From assembly GCA_964497245.1 (NCBI GenBank), contig CAZCCC010000024.1, forward strand, positions 1 to 19,982: a stretch of DNA of 19,982 bases. Direction: 5' to 3'. This stretch comes from CAZCCC01 sp964497245 (GTDB lineage Bacteria > Patescibacteriota > Patescibacteriia > Buchananbacterales > UBA6539). Of this stretch, positions 1 to 5,605 are shown in pieces (position 1 is the first letter of the stretch; every line of letters begins with the position of its first letter). The translations under genes were made by a program, and so were the position numbers. The notes under the pieces are model-generated. The model worked only from the letters and a program-made list of their open reading frames with translations. It was not told the origin of the DNA and searched no databases.

Positions 1-530
1 TTTTTGTCATCATCTGACTTTTTTGTATTGCCATCGGGATTTTTGTTTTTCAAAGTTTTCTCGATCTTTACCTGCTTGTTCAAGTTCGGATCACGCCAAG
101 CTTCCATCATGTCTTTTAATTTTTCCAAGCGTTCATTGGTCAGCAGGCCATCTTGATCATTCATCCGAATCGCATGGTTGTGATTGTGGGTGACTTTTTC
201 CACGAATTCTTTGCTTCTGGTTTTCAACCAAAACAAGACATAAGTGGGAATGCCGTCTTTGATTCCCTGAATGACTCTGCTTTGCGCCATATCCGATATC
301 AGCAAGGTGCCTTCTTTGCAAGCGTCTCTGACTTCGGCGGCGAATTTCCGGTCTTCTTGTGTCCAGCGATAAAAAGTGGAGGGATTGATACCGGATCTCA
401 GGCAAGCCGTTACGATAATCGGATTTTTTCGCAGTTCTTCAAGTAAATCTTTTTTTACTCGACCTTTTCTTTTTTTGACGGTGACGGCCCGAGTCTTTGC
501 CGGGTCCTTTTTTGCTTTTTTTGTTGTCAT
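1..530 (-). CDS. Terminase small subunit-like HTH protein (3' end cut by window edge)
   Basis: I read this minus-strand frame directly; it is open from the ATG at 530 to the window edge (176 codons, no stop). The N-terminus is very basic (MTTKKAKKDPAKTR). Residues about 28-60 form a helix-turn-helix-like segment containing ACLRSGINPSTFYRW followed by an acidic-charged helix, the arrangement seen in phage terminase small subunits and related phage HTH proteins. The C-terminal part is charged and low in complexity. Terminase small subunits recognise phage DNA and hand it to the large subunit for packaging; that role here is inferred. The start lies 5 bases after the methyltransferase stop, so the two are probably one transcript. 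The large subunit, if present, would lie beyond the left edge. It could instead be another phage DNA-binding protein. Confidence 0.6.
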   Translation of the reverse strand, partial: MTTKKAKKDPAKTRAVTVKKRKGRVKKDLLEELRKNPIIVTACLRSGINPSTFYRWTQEDRKFAAEVRDACKEGTLLISDMAQSRVIQGIKDGIPTYVLFWLKTRSKEFVEKVTHNHNHAIRMNDQDGLLTNERLEKLKDMMEAWRDPNLNKQVKIEKTLKNKNPDGNTKKSDDDK

Positions 531-535
531 ATTTT

Positions 536-1885
536 TTAAGTTAGTATCGGTTGGTTTATCTTTTTCGGTTTTTGTCCGGTTGTTTTTTCCCATCTTCGCA
601 AAATCACCTGGGCATACACCGGAGACTTTTCCATCAAAAAGCAACGGCGCTTCATGGTGGTGGCGGCTATCAGCGTTGAGCCTGAACCTCCGAACGGTTC
701 GATTATGATGTCGTCTCGTTTGGTCAGCACTTTGACATAGGGGATGAGTATTTCAACGGGTTTGGTGCCAAAGATTATGCCTTGCCCCGATGACTTTTGA
801 TCATCGGCTTTGTAACTTATGAAATCGGTCGGACAGATTTTTTTGCCTTTTTCATAGCCTTCCCAATGCGGTTTGCCGGAGATGGCAAACAAGGCGTTTT
901 CATATTCTTGCTGAAGCAAAGAATCGGTTTCTTGATCAACATTCAGTTCAATGTCGCCTTCGGTTCCCATTAAAGCGATGTCGTGTTTGTTAAAGAATCG
1001 ATGCTTGGCGGAAAATCCCTGGGTGCGGTTTGGTAAATGCCAAACGATGGTGTTTCGGTATTTCCAGTGTTTCTCCAGCTCGTTCCATATTACTTTCAGA
1101 TTCTTGGGATTTTCGAAAACAATAATGGAAAAGTCGGGCTTTTGGATTTTGGCTACATTGTTCATCCATAATTCGGTGAAGTTGTCGGGCAATACGTCTG
1201 TTTCCAGATACCGGCGGTTTTTCTTGACGCCAAAGCCGGTGGTGACCCCGTCTTTTTGTTTGGTTTTGCCTTTCAGATAATCAAGCAAATAAGGAGGGTC
1301 GGTAAAACACATGTCGGCTTTTTCGTTACCCATGAGCTTTATGACGTCGGCTTCAACGGTGCTGTCACCGCACATCAGTTTCGAACCGTTTAACTCGTAG
1401 ATGTCGCCTTTTTGCACTGAAATGTTTTTGATATCCAACTTTGCCAATTCTTTGTTTAAGTCAAATATTTCCGGCTCGCTTTCAAGTCCGAAAATTTCAT
1501 CCAGTTCTTCGGAGCTGAAGCCGATGTCTGCAAGCAGAGACTCGTCAAATTCCGCCAGCAGGGTATAGTCGAATTCACCGACGTTTTTGTTCAGTCTGAT
1601 GTTTAATTCTTTTTCTTTTTGTTCGTCGGGGATACTGACATATACCACCGGCACTTCTTTGTAGCCCAAAGCTTTTGCCGCTTTAATTCTGAAATGCCCG
1701 CCTATCAAGATATTTTTGCGGTTGGGGGCGCTGTTGGCAATCACCGGGTCACAAAACCCGAAACGCTTCAGTGATTCAGTCAATTGCTCCAAAGCTTCTT
1801 TGGTGTGTCGACGCGGATTGTATTTTGTCGGTTTCAGCTCTGAGATCGGTAAATGAATGATTTGAAGATTCTTTGTTTCGTTCAT
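536..1885 (-). CDS. ParB-domain DNA methyltransferase (beta-class, N6-adenine/N4-cytosine)
   Basis: This 449-residue protein joins a ParB/Srx-like N-terminal domain (about 10-135, with the ParB box GGHFRIKAAKALGY near 62-75) to a DNA methyltransferase. Catalytic motif IV is DPPY at 196-199 and the SAM-binding motif I is FGGSG at 398-402, so motif IV precedes motif I as in beta-class enzymes. DPPY is most common in N6-adenine enzymes. The family is typical of prophages, where the enzyme modifies phage DNA or acts as an orphan methylase; no cognate restriction enzyme is certain here. It is followed at 5 bases by a terminase-like gene. There is no clear Shine-Dalgarno before the ATG at 1885, and a hairpin at 1917-1940 lies just upstream. 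The family call is secure; the target sequence is unknown. Confidence 0.9.
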   Translation of the reverse strand: MNETKNLQIIHLPISELKPTKYNPRRHTKEALEQLTESLKRFGFCDPVIANSAPNRKNILIGGHFRIKAAKALGYKEVPVVYVSIPDEQKEKELNIRLNKNVGEFDYTLLAEFDESLLADIGFSSEELDEIFGLESEPEIFDLNKELAKLDIKNISVQKGDIYELNGSKLMCGDSTVEADVIKLMGNEKADMCFTDPPYLLDYLKGKTKQKDGVTTGFGVKKNRRYLETDVLPDNFTELWMNNVAKIQKPDFSIIVFENPKNLKVIWNELEKHWKYRNTIVWHLPNRTQGFSAKHRFFNKHDIALMGTEGDIELNVDQETDSLLQQEYENALFAISGKPHWEGYEKGKKICPTDFISYKADDQKSSGQGIIFGTKPVEILIPYVKVLTKRDDIIIEPFGGSGSTLIAATTMKRRCFLMEKSPVYAQVILRRWEKTTGQKPKKINQPILT

Positions 1886-1916
1886 ATTTTTTTATTATTT
1901 TTTAGACATACCCAAA

Positions 1917-1940
1917 AACCGACCCTGATACGGGTCGGTT
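1917..1940. terminator. Hairpin upstream of the methyltransferase
   Basis: AACCGACCC (1917-1925) and GGGTCGGTT (1932-1940) make a perfect 9-bp stem with a 6-base loop. T-rich sequence follows on the plus side (TGTTTT) and a short T run on the minus side, so it could stop transcription in either direction. It lies between the non-coding RNA terminator and the methyltransferase start, so it could also act as an attenuator on the minus strand. Confidence 0.55.
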
Positions 1941-1944
1941 TGTT

Positions 1945-2213
1945 TTACAAAAAAAGACTTTAAATTAAAACAATATAACCCGTAACAGGTTTTATTGCCT
2001 CAATTTAAAGTCCTTTGATCGGCTTTTGTCTGTGTCCTTTCGGGCTGTGACTACTTACCGAGCCAGTTTTCTCTTTAAATTCTTTCGGAACTCACTTTTC
2101 ATCCTTAAATTGTCCTGCTGGGGCTTGCCCAAGTGGACCGGATGACGAGTGGAACCTTCCTCAGCTTCACGCTAATTGGTTAGGCTCATTTGATTATCAA
2201 ATTTTAAAGGTAT
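1945..2213 (-). ncRNA. Structured non-coding RNA of unknown family
   Basis: No good reading frame occupies this stretch, but on the minus strand it has the layout of an RNA gene: a sigma70-like promoter at 2220-2247, about 265 transcribed bases and an intrinsic terminator at its end. Visible helices (plus coordinates): palindromic ATTTGAT/ATCAAAT at 2188-2202; CACT (2093-2096) with AGTG (2148-2151), then TCATCC (2099-2104) with GGATGA (2140-2145); inside these GTCC/GGAC (2112-2115, 2135-2138) and CTGGGG/CCCAAG (2118-2123, 2128-2133, one mismatch); and GGCT/AGCC (2043-2046, 2061-2064). The RNA contains GAGGAAGG, GGATGAAAAG and ACAGACAAAA, faintly recalling RNase P conserved regions, but other RNase P elements are absent. 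It sits in the phage-like block. It could be a long leader of the methyltransferase instead. Confidence 0.6.
1949..2016 (-). terminator. Intrinsic terminator of the minus-strand ncRNA
   Basis: A long imperfect hairpin pairs AAAGACTTTAAATT (1953-1966) with AATTTAAAGTC (2002-2012) plus TTT (2014-2016). Its inner helices are CAATA/TATTG (1971-1975, 1993-1997) and AACC/GGTT (1977-1980, 1988-1991). On the minus strand it is followed directly by seven T residues, the expected intrinsic terminator layout. Confidence 0.75.
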
Positions 2214-2219
2214 ATATTA

Positions 2220-2247
2220 ATAATATAATAAATGGCTTATTTTTCAA
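2220..2247 (-). promoter_or_regulatory. Promoter for the minus-strand ncRNA
   Basis: On the minus strand TTGAAA (2242-2247) and TATTAT (2220-2225) are separated by 16 bases, each one or two mismatches from the sigma70 consensus. Transcription would begin near 2213, at the start of the structured RNA. The surrounding DNA is AT-rich, so chance matches are possible. Confidence 0.5.
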
Positions 2248-2332
2248 TATTTTAACTGTGGATAACTTTTGCCGACACCAGTGACACTGTCGATACTATT
2301 GATACTGATGTAAATTATCGATTTAAAAAATT

Positions 2333-3358
2333 ATGAGATTGATAAATAAAAAAGAAATCGCTTTTGCAAAGGACACTTTGGCAGAAGAGAATTTGCCTTT
2401 TCCCGTTGTGTTGTATCCCGGTCACTATGGGACATTTTTTGCATTCAAAAAAGATGATCGGTCAAAGCCTTGTTTTTGCTCGTGCTCTTATGAGGCGATA
2501 GAAAATTATTTAAAAATCAAATCATTGAATCCTGTTGTCTCGAATACGGATCCTTCGAGGATGTTTGTTTTTGATTCTTTGAATTTTCCAAATTCAGTCG
2601 TTAAAAAACTAATGGGTATGAAATTGGCGGATAATCCGATCTACTCGCTCAGCTTTGAAGATAAATTATGTCACGAATGTAATCATGCGATACCATCTTA
2701 CAGATTTTGTCATGAGATGTACGGGGGAGCATTCAAACAAAATTTCGGTTGGTATATCAACAAACAAGCTTATGAGTGGGGGATTCAACATATAACCGAT
2801 GATTTTATTCCCGATTTGTGTCCTGAAGAGTTGCGTCTGATGTTGTCAGACAAAAAAATATCAGATGCAAAACAAAAGCGTAATGATTTTTTGAGGCGTG
2901 ATGAAATTTTGGCCGCTTCCGAATTTTCAAAGATAATTCAAAAACATCATCGCAAAATATGGAATATCATAGAGAATGAGGTGAGAAGAAAATTCGGGTA
3001 TAAAAATATTGGAGAGCAATGGACGAGCGAGACGATATTATATTATATAATCAAAAAACTTTTTCCCGAGCATGAAGTGTTGCGTCATTACCGACCAGAT
3101 TTTTTAAACGGTCTGGAGTTGGATATTTTCATAAAAGAGTTGAATATCGGGATTGAATATCAGGGCATTCAACATTACAAGCCGATAAAACATTGGGGAG
3201 GGTCGGATGGCTTGGCGAGGTTGAAGCACAGAGACAAGAAAAAGAAAGTTTTTTGCCGTCAAAACAATGTGTCTTTGATTTATTTCGAGTACAATGAGGG
3301 TTTAAGCGACTCACTGGTCATGAGCAGGCTTAGAGGTGTGATAAATAAAAATTGTTGA
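2333..3358 (+). CDS. Zinc-ribbon protein with Vsr/EDxHD-like endonuclease domain
   Basis: This 341-residue protein has Cys-rich sites in its N-terminal half: CFCSC at 47-51 and C113-x2-C116 with C126, followed by an aromatic stretch (FGWYINKQAYEWG). Residues about 245-320 resemble the compact Vsr/EDxHD branch of PD-(D/E)XK nucleases: an ELD acid (E262, D264), IEYQGIQHY with E275 and H281, then a Lys-rich helix (RLKHRDKKKK) and a final strand (VSLIYFEY). Related folds occur in mismatch-nicking enzymes, phage homing endonucleases and restriction enzymes. Cutting DNA is inferred, not shown. The next gene starts 1 base after the stop, so the pair is an operon. No Shine-Dalgarno is visible. Candidate roles are a homing or defence nuclease of a mobile element. 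Confidence 0.65.
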   Translation: MRLINKKEIAFAKDTLAEENLPFPVVLYPGHYGTFFAFKKDDRSKPCFCSCSYEAIENYLKIKSLNPVVSNTDPSRMFVFDSLNFPNSVVKKLMGMKLADNPIYSLSFEDKLCHECNHAIPSYRFCHEMYGGAFKQNFGWYINKQAYEWGIQHITDDFIPDLCPEELRLMLSDKKISDAKQKRNDFLRRDEILAASEFSKIIQKHHRKIWNIIENEVRRKFGYKNIGEQWTSETILYYIIKKLFPEHEVLRHYRPDFLNGLELDIFIKELNIGIEYQGIQHYKPIKHWGGSDGLARLKHRDKKKKVFCRQNNVSLIYFEYNEGLSDSLVMSRLRGVINKNC

Positions 3359-3359
3359 T

Positions 3360-3911
3360 ATGAAATCCGATCAATACCAAAAACAAATTGTTGACCGTCT
3401 TCTTCTGATGTTCAATCAAGAATCGGTAAGGTCTGAATGGGATTCGGTGCAATATGACGGACATACCGGAAATCATAAAATGATATATGCGCCGAGGATT
3501 GATATAGCGGTCGGACCGTTTAATTCGCATACGGATATTGATTTAGGTGTGGACAGTACAAAAGTAATGCACTCTCATATTTTTACCAAAAGATTGGTTG
3601 AGAGCTCATTAAAATATCGCGGGTCGTTAGACAAAATTTGGAACGGAGTTTCGAGATGTTATTTGGCGATTGAGATTGAATTTAACGGATCATCGAAACA
3701 TCTGTTTGGAAGTATAATTAACGCCAGTGTATCCGGTTCAATCGGGATAGTGATAGTGAATCAAGATAAACTGAAGAAGGCGGAGAGGATCTGTAATTAT
3801 ATATTTCGTCTGGAGGATCTTGATAGATTAGAGTTGAATGGACTTAAAAATTTGATTATTTTCGAGAGGGATGATTTTTTAAATTTTTTATCAAAAATCA
3901 AAAAAATCTAG
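3360..3911 (+). CDS. Hypothetical protein, possible PD-(D/E)XK nuclease fold
   Basis: I do not recognise this 183-residue protein by family. It starts 1 base after the preceding nuclease gene, so translation is probably coupled. Features suggest a restriction-endonuclease-like core: PRIDIAVGPF (acid D48 on a strand), then CYLAIEIEFNGSSKH (E105, E107, K113) and a hydrophobic strand SGSIGIVIV. The order acid, then E-x-E strand, then helix and hydrophobic strand is common in PD-(D/E)XK proteins. The C-terminus is rich in Lys and hydrophobic residues. There are no signal peptide or membrane segments. Together with the upstream gene it could form a two-component nuclease or restriction module; this is inference. 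Confidence 0.5.
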   Translation: MKSDQYQKQIVDRLLLMFNQESVRSEWDSVQYDGHTGNHKMIYAPRIDIAVGPFNSHTDIDLGVDSTKVMHSHIFTKRLVESSLKYRGSLDKIWNGVSRCYLAIEIEFNGSSKHLFGSIINASVSGSIGIVIVNQDKLKKAERICNYIFRLEDLDRLELNGLKNLIIFERDDFLNFLSKIKKI

Positions 3912-4018
3912 TTATGCTATAAAGCCCTGATTAAGTCAATTTTCGTTAACTCATTTTTCCTTTTTACACTGTTGCATTCATCTCATTTACCCCGACCTAA
4001 GTGGCTCAAATTCCGTTA

Positions 4019-4027
4019 TGGTAAAAT
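4019..4027 (+). promoter_or_regulatory. Possible extended -10 promoter
   Basis: TG-G-TAAAAT matches an extended -10 element. A similar TGGTAAAAT occurs at 5134-5142. Together with the terminator at 4178-4202 it would define a small transcript of about 170 bases without an open frame. No good -35 is seen. Confidence 0.3.
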
Positions 4028-4177
4028 AGCTAAATAACCCTTTGAAATCCCTAAATACCTTGGCACCCAACAATAGTGGCCTGCCAAGACATTTTTTATC
4101 GAGGACCGACCTATTTGGCCTAAACCCAGCAGAAATTTTGTAAGTGGCAAATTATTTTAATATATTCTCATATATCA

Positions 4178-4202
4178 AAAATCGCCGAAATGGCGATTTT
4201 TT
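4178..4202 (+). terminator. Intrinsic terminator
   Basis: AAATCGCC and GGCGATTT pair around the loop GAAAT, and the 3' side runs into six T residues. It ends transcription arriving from the left, just before the promoter at 4220-4248. Confidence 0.8.
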
Positions 4203-4219
4203 AGTAGTTTTAATTTTAA

Positions 4220-4248
4220 TTGACAAAAATATAACTTTATGATATACT
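4220..4248 (+). promoter_or_regulatory. Consensus sigma70 promoter for the GC-rich gene
   Basis: TTGACA (4220-4225) and TATACT (4243-4248) are separated by exactly 17 bases, a near-perfect housekeeping promoter. Transcription would begin near 4255, giving a leader of about 70 bases. Confidence 0.85.
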
Positions 4249-4278
4249 TTATTGTTATCAGAACACCGTCCTGAAACT

Positions 4279-4316
4279 ATCCCGAATAGTCGGGATAAAA
4301 CTACAGCCAAAGGAGG
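4279..4316 (+). promoter_or_regulatory. Leader hairpin and strong ribosome-binding site
   Basis: ATCCCGA (4279-4285) and TCGGGAT (4290-4296) form a 7-bp hairpin in the leader. AGGAGG (4311-4316) follows in the single-stranded part. It touches the first ATG (4317) with no spacing, and is 9 bases from the ATG at 4326, which decides the start. The hairpin may protect the mRNA or be a regulatory site. Confidence 0.7.
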
Positions 4317-4325
4317 ATGACGCTG

Positions 4326-4952
4326 ATGTTAACGAAAGCATTAACCCCATCCAAGCCCGTTACCGAGGGTCAAATCGGTAAGGTTCAAGAACTGCTCGGA
4401 TCAGCCATGCGCAAGCACGCATCGGAACTGCCGAGCGACTCGGTTCAGCTTGTGGTCAGCCAAGAGGGCGATGCCCTTCAAGCCGACTTGCTGGCTGTTA
4501 TTCGCAAGCGTGTCGAGAGGCGAGTGAACACTATCGTTCGTGTCGTGTCTAAGCTCGACCGCACTCGCAAACCGCAGCAGGTGCTTGACGCCACCGGACG
4601 CTTCCAGTATATGGACAATTCCGTGGTGGCCACCATGCCTTCAAACGGCACCGGCGTGGAGGAGAATGTCACCGTGGTGTTCTTCAAACTCGGTCGCAAC
4701 ATCAGTGATGACGAACTGCAGCGCGAGCTTGACGAACGCGGCCTGACATCCGATCCCTACGCCCAAGCAGCGGTCAACGAAGCCGACCCGGCATTCGCCG
4801 ACGAACACCCCAACGGTACCCACTGGAAGAATGCCAACGGCAAATGGTGTTTCGCGGCTTTCAAACGGCACGATGACGGGCGCAGCGTGGGCGTCGGCCG
4901 CGACGACGGCGACTGGTTTGTCGGCTGGTGGTTTGCCGGCGTCCGCAAGTAA
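4326..4952 (+). CDS. GC-rich conserved-looking protein with Trp-rich C-terminal domain
   Basis: This 208-residue soluble protein is not assigned to a named family. It starts at the ATG 9 bases after AGGAGG; the in-frame ATG at 4317 abuts the Shine-Dalgarno. The N-terminal half is helical and charged (GQIGKVQELLGSAMRKHASEL). The middle has a possible beta segment (NVTVVFFKLGRNISDDELQRELDERG, quoted in part: NVTVVFFKLG). Residues 161-208 form a compact aromatic domain containing HWKNANGKWCFAAF and DWFVGWWFAGVRK. I have an impression, unverified, that similar GC-rich genes with this tail recur in CPR genomes. Base composition is far more GC-rich than its neighbours. A consensus promoter, leader hairpin, strong Shine-Dalgarno and terminator all suggest high expression. 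Its function is unknown. Confidence 0.8.
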   Translation: MLTKALTPSKPVTEGQIGKVQELLGSAMRKHASELPSDSVQLVVSQEGDALQADLLAVIRKRVERRVNTIVRVVSKLDRTRKPQQVLDATGRFQYMDNSVVATMPSNGTGVEENVTVVFFKLGRNISDDELQRELDERGLTSDPYAQAAVNEADPAFADEHPNGTHWKNANGKWCFAAFKRHDDGRSVGVGRDDGDWFVGWWFAGVRK

Positions 4953-4968
4953 AGCGCTTTGGCGCTTT
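4951..4968 (+). terminator. Hairpin overlapping the stop of the GC-rich gene
   Basis: AAAGCGC (4951-4957) and GCGCTTT (4962-4968) form a 7-bp stem with the loop TTTG, starting inside the stop codon. It lacks a proper T tract, so it may protect the 3' end rather than terminate. Confidence 0.4.
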
Positions 4969-5011
4969 GCCCCTCATGACTTCATGTCCTTATGTCCCTT
5001 TGATTCGTATC

Positions 5012-5058
5012 CCCGCACTGACTCTATTTAAACAGAGCTGGTGCGGGCGATTTTTTTT
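5012..5058 (+). terminator. Intrinsic terminator of the GC-rich gene
   Basis: CCCGCAC (5012-5018) pairs with GTGCGGG (5041-5047), with CTCT/AGAG inside. Eight T residues follow at 5051-5058. It would end the transcript from the promoter at 4220. Confidence 0.8.
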
Positions 5059-5061
5059 ATT

Positions 5062-5215
5062 CCCGCCACTTCTTGATGAACTCGAAGTGGCCTTGAGCGT
5101 GACCAAAAGGTCATAGGCGGGCAGGCAAAAAAATGGTAAAATAACTTTGGATAGTAAACGAAACAGCTTGCGGTTAAGCCTGCCCGCCGAAGCGGCAGCA
5201 CAGGCGGGGCTTCGG
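5062..5215. repeat. Cluster of GC-rich REP-like palindromes
   Basis: Several overlapping inverted repeats lie here: CCACTTC/GAAGTGG (5066-5072, 5084-5090); TGACC/GGTCA around AAAA (near 5100-5113); CCCGCC/GGCGGG enclosing both (5062-5067, 5116-5121); GGCGGGCAGGC (5116-5126) with GCCTGCCCGCC (5178-5188); and CCGAAGC/GCTTCGG (5187-5193, 5209-5215). The GC content contrasts with the AT-rich coding neighbours. Such GGCGGG palindromes look like dispersed REP-type elements. No reading frame is convincing here. Confidence 0.6.
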
Positions 5216-5325
5216 GCGGTTGAATTCTGAAATAACGAAGCGACCAGAATAATCGGCGATACGTTGCCGGTTAGAGCGTCAATCGTTGTTTGAAAAATAA
5301 AAAAATATTAATTATCTAAAAATTT
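5216..5325 (+). other. Structured leader or intergenic RNA before the DUF5652 gene
   Basis: Two further stem-loops are visible: ATTCTG/CAGAAT (5225-5230, 5246-5251), and CGAT-ACG with CGT-CA-ATCG around the segment TTGCCGGTTAGAG. Together with the possible extended -10 at 5134-5142 (TGGTAAAAT) this could be a long leader or a small RNA. No reading frame is supported. Confidence 0.35.
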
Positions 5326-5541
5326 ATGGAACAATTTATTTATGAAAATCAATGGGTTGTCTGGCTGATTTTAGCAGTCGGTTTATGGACTCTTCCCTGG
5401 AAAGGGATAGCCTTATGGAAATCAGCTCGGCAAGGCCAAAAATGGTGGTTCATTGCCCTTTTGCTGATTAATACAGTTGGATTTTTGGAAATAATGTATA
5501 TTTTTATCTTCAGCAAAAAGAGTTTAAAAAATATCCAATAA
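5326..5541 (+). CDS. Small two-helix membrane protein, DUF5652-like
   Basis: This 71-residue protein has two membrane segments (about 10-25, VVWLILAVGLWTLPW, and 38-60, KWWFIALLLINTVGFLEIMY) separated by a short polar loop with KSARQGQK, and a Lys-rich tail. The pattern WTLPWKGIALWKSAR...WWFIALLLINTVGFLEI is typical of DUF5652 small membrane proteins common in CPR bacteria and some archaea. The function of the family is unknown; the size suggests a regulatory or scaffold membrane peptide. There is no Shine-Dalgarno before the ATG. It follows a long structured intergenic region. Confidence 0.8.
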   Translation: MEQFIYENQWVVWLILAVGLWTLPWKGIALWKSARQGQKWWFIALLLINTVGFLEIMYIFIFSKKSLKNIQ

Positions 5542-5605
5542 ATTAAAAGTTTACATTATTAAACAAAGTTTATGCTTGTTTTTATATTAATTCAATAATT
5601 TGATT

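Larger units (their letters stand above)
3912..4210. other. Gene-poor boundary region
   Basis: No convincing reading frame is seen on either strand. It contains an extended -10 candidate (TGGTAAAAT, 4019-4027), an imperfect repeat of TAAGTGGC followed by CAAATT (near 4000-4013 and 4141-4152), the pair CTTGGC/GCCAAG enclosing the segment near 4060-4089, and an intrinsic terminator at 4178-4202. It lies between phage-like DNA and the chromosome-like remainder, so it may include the element boundary; no attachment site could be identified. Confidence 0.4.

Noticed and set aside
157..446. Short open frames on both strands near the left edge
   Set aside because: They are shadows of the terminase-like gene, whose frame shows protein-like content and a conserved HTH.
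1945..2213. Identification of the structured RNA as RNase P RNA
   Set aside because: GAGGAAGG, GGATGAAAAG and ACAGACAAAA resemble conserved regions I, II and V, but the AGATGAAT-type region IV is missing, the P4 pairing is poor and the RNA is short. Left as unclassified.
2257..2265. TGTGGATAA, a perfect DnaA-box match
   Set aside because: A single 9-mer with no further boxes or dnaA/dnaN genes nearby; not enough to propose an origin.
3912..4170. Transposase remnant on the minus strand (a frame reading VLAGHYCWVPRYLGISKGYLAIL)
   Set aside because: The frame is interrupted by stops on both sides and the resemblance to a transposase is too weak to support a pseudogene.
4317..4325. Start of the GC-rich gene at the ATG at 4317
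   Set aside because: The Shine-Dalgarno AGGAGG touches this ATG with no spacing; the ATG at 4326 has a workable 9-base spacing.
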